NCBI RefSeq assembly: GCF_000024985.1
Contig: NC_013523.1
Location: 1-64,000 of the forward strand
Direction of reading: 5' to 3'
From: Sphaerobacter thermophilus DSM 20745
GTDB lineage: Bacteria; Chloroflexota; Chloroflexia; Thermomicrobiales; Thermomicrobiaceae
Length of the DNA stretch: 64,000 nt
This document shows positions 1 to 7,967 of the stretch, piece by piece (the stretch's first letter is position 1; each line of letters starts with the position of its first letter). The notes below the pieces were generated by a model that saw only the letters and a list, made by a program, of their open reading frames with translations, had not been told where the DNA came from and made no database searches. Both the position numbers and the translations under genes were made by a program.

Positions 1-1
1 A

Positions 2-1462
2 TTGTCTCAGTCGCCCAGCAAGGAAGTCCCCGGGGAGTACGTTGCGATGCAGGCCAAACAACTGTGGCAGGCCGCCCTGAGCGATCTGGAGCAGACGCTC
101 TCGCGGGCCAACTTCGAGACCTGGCTGCGCAACACGGAGATCATCAGCTTCGAGGACGACTGCGCCACCATCGGCGCGCCGAACAGCTTTGCTGTCGAGC
201 AACTCCGCAACAAGTTCGCGCTGCAGATCCAGAACACCCTGTCGCTGATCCTCGGGCGCAAGGTCGCGGTGCAGTTCACCGTGCTCAACGGTGGGCGCCG
301 GCCGGCGCGTTCCGGGCGCCGCACGGCGGCGGCCGACCGCGCGCACGCCGCGCCGCTGGGCGCACCCGGGGGCGGCGCGGCGACCGCCGTCGCGGGGGTG
401 CCACAGCAACTCGAACTGACGGCGACGCCGGAGCACGGCCTCAACCCCCGCTACGTCTTCGAGAAGTTCGTCGTCGGCTCCAACAACCGGCTGGCCCACG
501 CCGCGGCGCTGGCGGTTGCCGATCGTCCGGCCGACAAGTTCAACCCGCTCTACATCTACGGCGGCGTCGGGCTGGGTAAGACCCACCTGCTGCACGCCAT
601 CGGTCACCGCGCGCTGGCGCGCTCCCCGGAGCTGCGGATCCGCTACGTCTCCTCCGAGACGTTCACCAACGAGTTGATCAACGCCATCCGCCAGCAGCGG
701 ACCGAGGACTTCCGCAACCGCTACCGGACCATCGACATCCTGATGATCGACGACATCCAGTTCATCGCCGGCAAGGAGAGCACCCAGGAGGAGTTCTTCC
801 ACACCTTCAACGCGCTCTACCAGTCGGGCAAGCAGATCGTCATCAGCAGCGACCGGCCGCCGAAGGCGATCCCGACGCTGGCCGACCGCCTGCGCTCTCG
901 CTTCGAGGGGGGCCTGCTGGCCGACATCCAGCCGCCCGACCTGGAGACGCGCGCGGCGATCCTGGCGGAGAAGGGCCGCGAGCTGGGGGTGACCGTTCCC
1001 GACGATGTCCTGGAGTACGTCGCTCGTAAGGTGGAGAGCAACATCCGCGAGCTGGAGGGCGCGCTGAACAAGATCATCGCCCTCTCCCAGCTCTACCACC
1101 GCCCGATCTCGATGGAGCTGGCGATTGAAGCGCTGACCGACAGCGTCGGCGCCGGGCGGCGGCAGGTGACGGTCGACCAGGTGGTCGACACGGTCGTCAA
1201 CTACTACCAGATCACGCGGCGGGACATCACTGGCCCCGGCCGGCGGCGCGACATCGTGTTGCCGCGCCAGGTGGCCATGTACCTGCTGCGCGAGGAGACC
1301 GGCTCGTCGCTGGTCGAGATCGGCCAGTGCCTCGGCGGGCGCGACCACAGCACCGTGCTGCACGGGATCGAGAAGATGGAGCGCCAGATGGAGACCGACG
1401 CCCGCCTGCGCGGTGAGATCATGGCCATCCGCGAACTCCTCTACACCTCCGCGGAGTCCTGA
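2..1462 (+). CDS. dnaA: Chromosomal replication initiator protein DnaA
   Basis: DnaA binds DnaA boxes at oriC and melts the origin as an ATP-dependent oligomer. The 486-residue product has an N-terminal interaction domain (about 15-95), a low-complexity linker rich in Ala, Gly and Arg (about 96-140), the AAA+ core with Walker [12 protein letters not shown] near residue 187 and Walker [10 protein letters not shown] near 243, and a C-terminal DNA-binding domain with the signature [14 protein letters not shown]. The frame opens with TTG at base 2. An in-frame ATG at 47 begins just before the first conserved residues and is an alternative start; any ribosome site for TTG lies outside the window. 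The gene downstream is not dnaN, which is unusual. A 9-bp hairpin follows the stop directly. Confidence 0.97.
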   Translation: MSQSPSKEVPGEYVAMQAKQLWQAALSDLEQTLSRANFETWLRNTEIISFEDDCATIGAPNSFAVEQLRNKFALQIQNTLSLILGRKVAVQFTVLNGGRRPARSGRRTAAADRAHAAPLGAPGGGAATAVAGVPQQLELTATPEHGLNPRYVFEKFVVGSNNRLAHAAALAVADRPADKFNPLYIYGGVGLGKTHLLHAIGHRALARSPELRIRYVSSETFTNELINAIRQQRTEDFRNRYRTIDILMIDDIQFIAGKESTQEEFFHTFNALYQSGKQIVISSDRPPKAIPTLADRLRSRFEGGLLADIQPPDLETRAAILAEKGRELGVTVPDDVLEYVARKVESNIRELEGALNKIIALSQLYHRPISMELAIEALTDSVGAGRRQVTVDQVVDTVVNYYQITRRDITGPGRRRDIVLPRQVAMYLLREETGSSLVEIGQCLGGRDHSTVLHGIEKMERQMETDARLRGEIMAIRELLYTSAES

Positions 1463-1483
1463 GCCGGGCGATCGTCGCCCGGC
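1463..1483 (+). terminator. Hairpin immediately after dnaA
   Basis: A perfect 9-bp stem (gccgggcga / tcgcccggc, loop tcg) begins at the base after the dnaA stop. It has no T-run, so it is a candidate terminator or transcript-stabilising hairpin only. The remaining 270 bases to the next gene hold no DnaA box that I can recognise. Confidence 0.45.
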
Positions 1484-1751
1484 ACCCCATTCCGGGTTGA
1501 CATCCAGCCTCCCTGGTGACGGTGGGTGCGATTCCCGCCCCACTGGCTCGGCGGTGTTCGCCGATCACGGCGTCACACGTGACGAATCCCACCCCTCTCT
1601 GGTGTCTGAGGGGCTGAGAGGTTTGATCGTGATGGAGTGGCGAGCTCGCGGCACGTCGCTTGCCCTCTCCTCGGCGGTCGGACCTAAAGCCCCACCTGCG
1701 GGGTGATTTCTCGTGGCTGCCGTGGCGCGATGGGTCAGGGAGGGTGACACC

Positions 1752-2177
1752 ATGAGCGAACGCATGCTGACCGTGGCCGCGTTTCCGACGCCGGAGCGCG
1801 CGGCGCACGCGGTCGATGAACTGCTGCGTGCCGGGTTCGAGCGAGCCGCTATCGGATTGTTCTCCCCCGACACTGCTCCGGGTGGGAGTGGCAGGAGTCG
1901 ACAGGCGGCCGGGGCGGCCGTGGCGGATTCGCTGGCCGGGCAGGGTGTGCCGGAGGCGGCAGCGCGGCGTGCGGCCGACGCAGTAGCCCGCGGCGAGGGC
2001 GTGGTTACGGTCCGGGCCGGTGCTCGCGACCGCGATGCCGTGCAGATCTTCCGGGACTTGGGAGCGGAGTTCCTTCACGCGGAGGGGATGGACGCCGTCC
2101 CGGTCGGCACGGCATCGAGCGTAGCCGGAGTTCCTTCACGCGGAGGGGATGGACGAGCTGGGCTATCCCCTCGATGA
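1752..2177 (+). CDS. Small general-stress-type protein (GSP17M-like N-terminus)
   Basis: The 141-residue product begins MSERMLTVAAFPTPERAAHA and continues with an Ala-rich helix and a glycine-containing middle. This resembles the general stress protein 17M N-terminal domain, where a beta strand is followed by a helix marked by AAHAVDELLRAGF. The ATG at 1752 is preceded by AGGGAGGGTGACACC, a good ribosome site, so it is preferred over an upstream GTG at 1713. The last 20 or so residues lie over an out-of-frame 30-bp duplication, so the C-terminus may be recent and unlike relatives. Function unknown; stress association is family inference only. Confidence 0.6.
   Translation: MSERMLTVAAFPTPERAAHAVDELLRAGFERAAIGLFSPDTAPGGSGRSRQAAGAAVADSLAGQGVPEAAARRAADAVARGEGVVTVRAGARDRDAVQIFRDLGAEFLHAEGMDAVPVGTASSVAGVPSRGGDGRAGLSPR
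2065..2155. repeat. 30-bp direct repeat, 61-bp offset, inside the 3' end of a CDS
   Basis: The 30-base block at 2065-2094 recurs perfectly at 2126-2155. The 61-base offset is not a multiple of three, so the second copy is read in another frame and specifies the altered C-terminus of the stress-type protein. Confidence 0.85.
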
Positions 2178-2337
2178 CCTGCCGGGCGCCATCGACGACG
2201 GGGCGCGACCCGGGGACGGCCCGGGCGAACCGGCGCGTTGACGCACTGCCGGGGTGACGGAGATTACCAACGCGCTGGTCGAAGCCTTGACCTGGGTCGC
2301 AGGGACGGCGCGCACGCGCGCGTCGTGAGGGGCGTGG

Positions 2338-2426
2338 CGCGTAGTGCGCGTTGCGTACTGCGTATTGCGTATTGCTCTGCTCTTCCCTGGTGGGCTCCGT
2401 CCGAGAGGGGTTGGGGGTGAGGGGGA
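2338..2426. repeat. Composite repeat: heptad array plus C/G-rich hairpin
   Basis: The region has about four heptads (TGCGTAC, TGCGTAT, TGCGTAT) at 2344-2375. Then comes a hairpin-forming block with CCCTGGTGGGCTCCGTCCGA and GGGGTTGGGGGTGAGGGGG. It fills most of the 357-base gap before the Hsp20 gene; no gene is seen there. The same composite recurs many times in the window. Confidence 0.85.
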
Positions 2427-2534
2427 CGAGGCTGCCCCGACGCGCCACGGCACACGCCAGACGGCATAGCGTTTGCGTACCCCCAGTGCCGATATGCGAT
2501 CCGCGCCACGGTGGGGGACTGGAGGGAAAGACCG

Positions 2535-3281
2535 ATGAGCAGCGAAACATGGGAACCGAGGAGCAGTCTGCTGTCGCTGCGCGATGCGGTAGATCGGCTG
2601 CTGGAGAGCGCGCCGTTTGTCCGCCGCGGTGGGGCGTTGCTCAACCTGCGGGACCACGGTGACGAGTATGTCGTCACGGTCGCCATGCCGGGCGTGCGGC
2701 CGGAGGACATCGACGTGCGCATCAGCGGCAACATGCTCGAGATCACCGGCGAGACGCGGGAGTCGGAGGAGTATGAGACGGGTCACTGGCTGATCCGTGA
2801 GCGCCAGATCGGGCGCATCGAGCGGATCGAGTCGCTGCCGGGCCCGGTGGACGTCGATCGGGCCACGACACATTACGAGCACGGCATCCTCACCATTCGG
2901 CTGCCCAAGCTCACCCCCTCCGGCGCCCGGCGGATCCCCGTCCGCGCAGGGAGCGAAGCCGACCGGCCGCTCACCGCGGGCGGACAGGAAATGCCCGCAG
3001 GGCACATGCAGGCGAGAACGTCCTCCCCGTCATCCACACAGCAGCAGCCGCTGGATCGGACGCAGGTGCGCGAGGGGATGGAGGTCGTGGGGGCCGACGG
3101 GCAACGCGTCGGCGTCGTCAAGGAGGTCCGCGACCGGGACTTCCTCGTGGACCGCACGATGAAGCGCGATGTCTACGTCCCCTTCGATGCCGCAACGAGC
3201 GTCGAGGGCACGCGCGTCATCCTGGCCATCGGGGCGGAGCAGGTCGACGCCATGAACTGGGAAGAGCCGCGCCTCACCTGA
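2535..3281 (+). CDS. Hsp20 small heat-shock protein fused to a DUF2171 domain
   Basis: This 248-residue protein joins an alpha-crystallin domain (about 35-145, with the VTVAMPGVRPEDIDVRISG strands and HYEHGILTIRLPK, the usual A-x-x-x-n-G-V-L region) to a C-terminal DUF2171/PRC-like barrel (about 175-248: VREGMEVVGADGQRVGVVKE, then RDVYVPFDAA). A polar Gln/Ser-rich linker separates them. Hsp20 proteins are ATP-independent holdases that form oligomers in the cytoplasm. ATG at 2535 follows GGAGGG at 2521. DUF2171 function is unknown; related domains occur at 51617 and 52082. The fusion suggests that the barrel adds a docking or sensing function, which is inference. Confidence 0.85.
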   Translation: MSSETWEPRSSLLSLRDAVDRLLESAPFVRRGGALLNLRDHGDEYVVTVAMPGVRPEDIDVRISGNMLEITGETRESEEYETGHWLIRERQIGRIERIESLPGPVDVDRATTHYEHGILTIRLPKLTPSGARRIPVRAGSEADRPLTAGGQEMPAGHMQARTSSPSSTQQQPLDRTQVREGMEVVGADGQRVGVVKEVRDRDFLVDRTMKRDVYVPFDAATSVEGTRVILAIGAEQVDAMNWEEPRLT

Positions 3282-3360
3282 TGCCGGCACCACGTTGAAC
3301 GGCGCGAGCGAGAAGCCCGGGCGGGTCCACAGTGAGCGTCCGGGGGAGTGGAGTGACAGC

Positions 3361-4317
3361 ATGGCTGAGATCGGATACGCCCTCTCCAGCGAAGAGCACG
3401 ACGCGGCGACGCTGGTGCGCCTCGCCCGCGAGGCGGAAGAGGCCGGGTTCACCTTCGCCCTCATCTCCGACCACTATCATCCCTGGATCGACCGGCAGGG
3501 GCACAGCCCCTTCGTCTGGACCGTCATCGGCGCGATCGCTCAAGAAACCGAGCGCCTGCGGCTCGGCACCGGCGTCACCTGTCCCACCATGCGCATCCAC
3601 CCCGCGGTCATCGCCCACGCGGCAGCGACCGCGGCGTCGCTCATGCCCGGCCGCTTCTTCCTGGGCGTAGGCAGCGGCGAGAACCTGAACGAGCATGTCG
3701 TCGGCGTGCGCTGGCCCCCGGCGCAGGAGCGACTCGCCATGCTCGCCGAGGCGATCGAGATTATCCGCTGGCTGTGGGAAGGGGACTGGGTCACCCACGA
3801 AGGGGAGTACTACACGGTGGACCGAGCTCGCCTGTATGACCTGCCGCCGGAGCCACCGCCCCTGTACGTCGCGGCGTCCGGCCCGAACGCCGCGCGGCTG
3901 GCGGGTGAGCTGGGCGACGGCCTGATCAGCACGGCGCCGAAGCCCGAGTTGGTGGAGGCGTTCCAGGAGGCGGGCGGCGCCGGGATGCCCAGCTACGGTC
4001 AGCTCACCGTCTGCTGGGCGCCGAGCGAGGAGACGGCCCGGAAGATCGCGCGCGAGTGGTGGCCGAACGCCGCGCTGTCGGGCGACATCAGCCAGGAGTT
4101 GCCGCTGCCGCGCCACTACGAGCAGGCGACCGCGACCGTGCGCGAGGAGGACGTGGCGCAGGCCATCATCTGCGGCCCGGACCCGGAGAAGCACATTGCC
4201 GGGATTCAGCAGTTCCTCGACGCCGGGTTCGACGCGGTCTATGTCCACCAGGTCGGCACCGACCAGGCCGGCTTCTTCCGCTTCTACCAGGAGCACGTGC
4301 TCCCGGCGTTTGCCTAG
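3361..4317 (+). CDS. LLM-class F420/flavin-dependent oxidoreductase
   Basis: This is a 318-residue TIM-barrel luciferase-like monooxygenase of the F420-dependent G6PDH-like type (TIGR03557 style). Visible family features are LVRLAREAEEAGFTFALISD, the LRLGTGVTCPTMRIHPAVIA strand and FFLGVGSGENLNEHV. The substrate cannot be read from sequence. ATG at 3361 is chosen because the conserved domain begins right there; the frame extends upstream to 3295 without conserved sequence. A distant paralogue lies at 32279-33298 on the other strand. It stands alone, 79 bases after the Hsp20 gene, and is followed by hairpin repeats. Confidence 0.85.
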   Translation: MAEIGYALSSEEHDAATLVRLAREAEEAGFTFALISDHYHPWIDRQGHSPFVWTVIGAIAQETERLRLGTGVTCPTMRIHPAVIAHAAATAASLMPGRFFLGVGSGENLNEHVVGVRWPPAQERLAMLAEAIEIIRWLWEGDWVTHEGEYYTVDRARLYDLPPEPPPLYVAASGPNAARLAGELGDGLISTAPKPELVEAFQEAGGAGMPSYGQLTVCWAPSEETARKIAREWWPNAALSGDISQELPLPRHYEQATATVREEDVAQAIICGPDPEKHIAGIQQFLDAGFDAVYVHQVGTDQAGFFRFYQEHVLPAFA

Positions 4318-4376
4318 GCGTCGCGTGACCACGCGGAGCCCGCACCCGGGCGATACGGTTCCTGCCGCGCCGGTGA

Positions 4377-4800
4377 GTGCCCGGGGGTAAACCCCCGGGC
4401 TGACGAAAAAAGAGCGGCTAGAGCCGGCTGGGGGCGCAGCAGGGCGCAGAACCGGATGTTGCGGTGTCAGCAGGTCGGCCTGTGCCCGGGGGTAAACCCC
4501 CGGGCTGAAAAGGAAAAGCCCACTGAAGGGGCTCCCTTGTCCCACACTCGCGCTGACCCAATCCGGCATCCCACCAGGCGCCGTGTCCCTAGCCCGCTTC
4601 AGCGGGCTTTCGTTGTCAGCCCGGCGGCTTTAGCCCCGGGCACGGGCCACGGCGCGGGATCCTTCGTACCACCATCCCGGGCATCGACCGTGCCGCGGCG
4701 TGCCACGCACCATCCGGCCGCGGGAGCGTGTCACCAACCCGCGCCATACCAGGGCGGCGGCCCGGGAGTTCGCCCCCGGGCACGCGCCACGGCACACGCC
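4377..4800. repeat. Cluster of GC-rich double-hairpin repeats
   Basis: Hairpins of the form CCCGGGGGTAAACCCCCGGG occur at 4379-4400 and 4484-4505. Each is followed by a short A-rich spacer and a second hairpin such as agccggct or agcccactgaaggggct. A reversed copy at about 4590-4645 contains an intact ggctttagcc core (4626-4635), and a divergent copy lies at 4752-4795. No convincing gene lies in the 839-base gap between the LLM gene and the GntR regulator. Confidence 0.85.
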
Positions 4801-4908
4801 CCTTTCACCACGCGGTTCGCATCATTCCGCTGCGCAATGCGATACTGTCGCGGAGTTCAAAGGACTGTGCCCACGGCTTGTCAGGGCTGGCGGCGCCCGC
4901 GAGGGCGG

Positions 4909-4920
4909 AATGTATACATT
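4909..4920. promoter_or_regulatory. Palindrome aatgtatacatt, possible second regulator site
   Basis: A perfect 12-bp palindrome shares the GTATAC core of the operator at 5074-5089 and lies 165 bases upstream of it. It could be an auxiliary GntR site. The evidence is only core similarity and position. Confidence 0.3.
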
Positions 4921-5045
4921 GGCGCGTGTTAGCGGTTTGCGGGGCGGGCCTGAGACTGCCCAGCGGGTGGGCAGATGCCGGTGCAGCAACGTGCACACAG
5001 CCGATAGTTCGATGCCGAGGGCGCCGGTGATCCGGATGTCGCCTC

Positions 5046-5089
5046 TTGACAGTGGTGGAGGTGCTCATTAGGATGGTTGTATACAACCA
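5046..5089 (+). promoter_or_regulatory. Sigma-70-type promoter with overlapping 16-bp palindromic operator
   Basis: A perfect -35 TTGACA (5046-5051), a 17-base spacer and -10 TAGGAT (5069-5074) are followed at once by the perfect palindrome tggttgtatacaacca (5074-5089). The palindrome covers the expected transcription start. A TTGTATACAA-type site in front of a GntR/FCD gene is typical of autoregulation with release by a pathway metabolite; that mechanism is inferred. Confidence 0.75.
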
Positions 5090-5156
5090 ACGAGACAGGC
5101 ACGACGGGAGGGCTGACGCGCGGGCGCCGGGTGGCGCGGCGCGCAGCAGCGAGCGG

Positions 5157-5813
5157 GTGAGCAGCGCCGAGGTGTACCAGCAGCTCCGGCAGCTCATCCT
5201 TGGCGGGGTTTACCGTCCGGGGGAGCGGCTGGTCGAGGAGAACGTTGCTCAGCGGCTGGGCGTCAGCCGGACGCCGGTCCGACAGGCGTTGACGATGCTC
5301 GAGGCAGAGGGGCTCGTCGAGATTGTCCGGCACCGTGGGGCGACGGTCTGCGCCTTCGGCATCGACGATGTGTGGAACCTCTACGACCTGCGGGCCGTGC
5401 TTGAGGCTCACGCGGCCGCCCGAGCGGCCACGCGGATAACCGACGCGGAGCTGGAGCGGATGCAGGAGCTGGCCTCGCAGATGGAGCGCCTGAGCGAAGA
5501 GCCGCGCGCCAGTCGCGATGAGGAGGCGCGCCTGCTGGTGCAGTACAACCAGGAGTTCCACCAGATCGTCATCCAGGCCAGCCGGAATCCACACCTCGAC
5601 AAGCTCGTCCGCCGCACCGTCGAGGTGCCGCTCGTGTTCAAGTCCTTCTTCTGGTACGGCCCGCACGAGCGCGCCATCTCCAACTACTACCACCGTCAGA
5701 TCCTGCGCGCGCTGCGGGAACGTGATGCCACGCGGGCGGAGATCGTCATGCGTGAGCACATCTACGGGGGGCGAGACTTCGTGATTCAGAAGCTGAAGGA
5801 AGAGATGCCATGA
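5157..5813 (+). CDS. GntR-family (FCD) transcriptional regulator
   Basis: The product has an N-terminal winged helix (EVYQQLRQLILGGVYRPGER, then AQRLGVSRTPVRQALTMLE) and an all-helical FCD effector domain with DLRAVLEAHAAARAA and the metal-ligand-like regions NQEFHQIV and NYYHRQIL. FCD regulators usually sense small carboxylates. The frame is open back to TTG at 5046, but 5046-5089 is a promoter-operator, so GTG at 5157 (about 218 residues) is the more plausible start although its ribosome site is weak. Its stop overlaps the next start (ATGA), so it is the first gene of the operon ending at 11926. Confidence 0.85.
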   Translation: MSSAEVYQQLRQLILGGVYRPGERLVEENVAQRLGVSRTPVRQALTMLEAEGLVEIVRHRGATVCAFGIDDVWNLYDLRAVLEAHAAARAATRITDAELERMQELASQMERLSEEPRASRDEEARLLVQYNQEFHQIVIQASRNPHLDKLVRRTVEVPLVFKSFFWYGPHERAISNYYHRQILRALRERDATRAEIVMREHIYGGRDFVIQKLKEEMP

Positions 5814-7015
5814 CTGGGGCAGAGCGCCCGTTGGCCGGGGTGCGGGTGATCGAGATGGGGGTCCTGCTGGCCGGGCCCTTCTGCGGTCAGCTCCTGGCCG
5901 ACTTCGGGGCCGAGGTGATCAAGGTCGAGGCGCCCGGCGTGGGCGACCCGATGCGCGCCTGGGGCCAGCATCGGAAGGATGGCCGCTCCCTCTGGTGGCC
6001 GGTGATCGCACGCAACAAGAAGTCGATCACGCTCAACCTGCGCGAGCCGGAGGGGCAGGAGATCGCGCGGCGCCTGATCGCCACCGCCGACATCCTGGTG
6101 GAGAACTTCCGGCCGGGCACGCTGGAGCGCTGGGGGCTCGGCTGGGATCGGCTCAGCGAGATCAACCCGAAGCTGATCATGGTCCGCGTCTCGGGCTACG
6201 GCCAGACCGGCCCGTACAGCCAGCGGGCCGGGTTCGGTGTCATCGGTGAGGCCATGGGCGGGCTGCGCAACGTCACCGGCTACCCTGACCGGCCGCCGAC
6301 GCGGGTCGGGATCAGCATCGGCGACTCGCTGGCCGCCACCTTCGGCGCGCTGGGAGCGCTCGTCGCGCTCCATCACCGCGACGTCAACGGCGGGCGGGGA
6401 CAGGTCGTTGACGTCGGCATCTACGAGGCGGTCCTGGCCATGATGGAGAGCACCATCCCGGAGTACGCCCTCACCGGCTACATCCGCGGGCGCACCGGAT
6501 CGACGATACCGGGCGTGGCGCCATCCAACATCTACCCGACGAAGGATGGGGACTATGTCCTGATTGCCGGGAACGCCGACAACGTCTTCCGGCGGCTCTC
6601 CGAGGCGATCGGCCACCCGGAGTGGCCCGACGACCCGCGCTTCGCTACGCACCAGGCGCGCGGCGAGCACATGGAGGAACTGGACGGCATGATCGCCGAC
6701 TGGACCCGCCAGCGGAGCGCCGAGGAGATCCTCTCCACCATGCACGAGGCGGGGGTCCCGGCCGGGAAGGTCTACACCGCCAAGGACATGATGGAGGACC
6801 CGCAGTTCGCGGCGCGGGAGAACATCGTCTGGGTGGAGGACCCGGAGATCGGCCCGATCCCGATGCAGAACGTGGTGCCGCGCCTGAGCGAGACGCCGGG
6901 GGCCGTGCGCAGCACCGGCCCGGCACTCGGCCAGCACAACGCCGAGATCTACGGCGAGCTGCTCGGGATCAGCCCGGAGGAGCAGGCGAGCCTGCGGGAG
7001 CGGGGGGTGATCTGA
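5810..7015 (+). CDS. CaiB/BaiF-type (class III) CoA-transferase
   Basis: The 401-residue protein matches formyl-CoA transferase family enzymes, which move CoA between carboxylic acids through a glutamyl/aspartyl anhydride. Features include GVRVIEMGVLLAGPFCGQLL, the CoA-binding VENFRPGTLERWGLG, and IGDSLAA, where Asp172 corresponds to the catalytic aspartate. It overlaps the GntR gene by four bases and the lyase gene by one, so translation is coupled. Context suggests activation of a branched or hydroxylated dicarboxylic acid that is then cleaved by the neighbouring lyase; the substrate is not identified. Confidence 0.9.
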   Translation: MTGAERPLAGVRVIEMGVLLAGPFCGQLLADFGAEVIKVEAPGVGDPMRAWGQHRKDGRSLWWPVIARNKKSITLNLREPEGQEIARRLIATADILVENFRPGTLERWGLGWDRLSEINPKLIMVRVSGYGQTGPYSQRAGFGVIGEAMGGLRNVTGYPDRPPTRVGISIGDSLAATFGALGALVALHHRDVNGGRGQVVDVGIYEAVLAMMESTIPEYALTGYIRGRTGSTIPGVAPSNIYPTKDGDYVLIAGNADNVFRRLSEAIGHPEWPDDPRFATHQARGEHMEELDGMIADWTRQRSAEEILSTMHEAGVPAGKVYTAKDMMEDPQFAARENIVWVEDPEIGPIPMQNVVPRLSETPGAVRSTGPALGQHNAEIYGELLGISPEEQASLRERGVI

Positions 7016-7908
7016 TGCGGGTGACGATCGTCGAGGTCGGTCCCCGCGACGGCCTCCAGAACGAGGCGACGATCCTCGAGCCGGCGGTGCGTGCGGAGCT
7101 GTGCGACCGGCTGGCGGCGGCCGGGCTGTCGCGCATCGAGGCTGCCAGCTTCGTCAACCCCAAGCGGGTGCCGCAGATGGCCGGTGCCGAGGAGGTGTTG
7201 GCGGCGACCCAGCGTCGCCCGGGGACGACCTACGCCGGGCTCGTGCTCAACGAGCGGGGCTATGAGCGGGCCGTGGCGGCGGGCGTGGACGAGATCCACT
7301 ACGCCTTTCCCGTGACCGACACCTTCGCGCTGCGCAACCAGAACGCGACCGTGGCCGACTCGGTCGCGCTGGCCGGGCGGCTGGTCGCCCGCGCGCGGGA
7401 GGACGGCCTGCGCATCAGCGTGACGCTCAGCGTCGCCTTCGGCTGCCCCTTTGAGGGGCGGGTCGAGCCGGAGCGGGTGCTCCAGATCGCCGAGCAGGTG
7501 CAGGCGGCCGGGCCGGACGAGATCATCCTGGCCGACACCATCGGCGTCGGTGTGCCCCGGCAGGTGCGGGAGCTGGTTGAGGGCACCCGTGCCCTCGGCG
7601 CCACTGTCGGGTGCCACTTCCACAACACGCGCAATACCGGGATCGCGAACGCGCTGGCGGCGGTCGAGTCGGGGGCCATGATCCTCGACGCGTCCGTCGG
7701 CGGCACCGGTGGCTGTCCCTTCGCGCCCCGCGCCACCGGCAACATCGCGACCGAGGATCTCGTCTACCTCCTCCATGGGATGGGGTACGAGACCGGGGTG
7801 GATCTGCAGGCGCTGATCGCCTGCGCGGAATGGCTGGCCGAGCGCTTGGGACGGGAGCTGCCCGGCCAGGTCTATCGAGCCGGAGGGTTCGCGCCGGTCG
7901 CTGGGTAG
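7015..7908 (+). CDS. Hydroxymethylglutaryl-CoA lyase-like enzyme
   Basis: This 297-residue TIM barrel belongs to the HMGL-like/DRE-TIM family. It has EVGPRDGLQNE at residues 7-17 carrying the metal and catalytic Asp, the HFHNTRNTG metal-binding histidines, and GGCPFAPRATGN with Cys234, the signature cysteine loop. Family members split 3-hydroxy-3-methylglutaryl-CoA into acetyl-CoA and acetoacetate; some act on citramalyl-CoA-like substrates. TGATG overlap with the CoA-transferase indicates a shared pathway. With the transferase this gives an activate-and-cleave module. Leucine catabolism enzymes are not adjacent, so the substrate is uncertain. Confidence 0.88.
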   Translation: MRVTIVEVGPRDGLQNEATILEPAVRAELCDRLAAAGLSRIEAASFVNPKRVPQMAGAEEVLAATQRRPGTTYAGLVLNERGYERAVAAGVDEIHYAFPVTDTFALRNQNATVADSVALAGRLVARAREDGLRISVTLSVAFGCPFEGRVEPERVLQIAEQVQAAGPDEIILADTIGVGVPRQVRELVEGTRALGATVGCHFHNTRNTGIANALAAVESGAMILDASVGGTGGCPFAPRATGNIATEDLVYLLHGMGYETGVDLQALIACAEWLAERLGRELPGQVYRAGGFAPVAG

Positions 7909-7967
7909 GCCGGCGGGGGACCGGGGAGCTGACGGCCGACATCCGTCAGAGAAGTGGAGTTGGGCTC

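Noticed and set aside
1600-1635. GGGGCTGAGAGG resembling part of a TPP riboswitch
   Set aside because: The second conserved half is missing and the downstream gene has no thiamine connection.
1463-1751. oriC
   Set aside because: No DnaA boxes or AT-rich unwinding region recognisable here.
4456-4932. 158-codon open frame in the intergenic region
   Set aside because: It runs through hairpin repeats, has no ribosome site and shows composition typical of a chance frame in GC-rich DNA.
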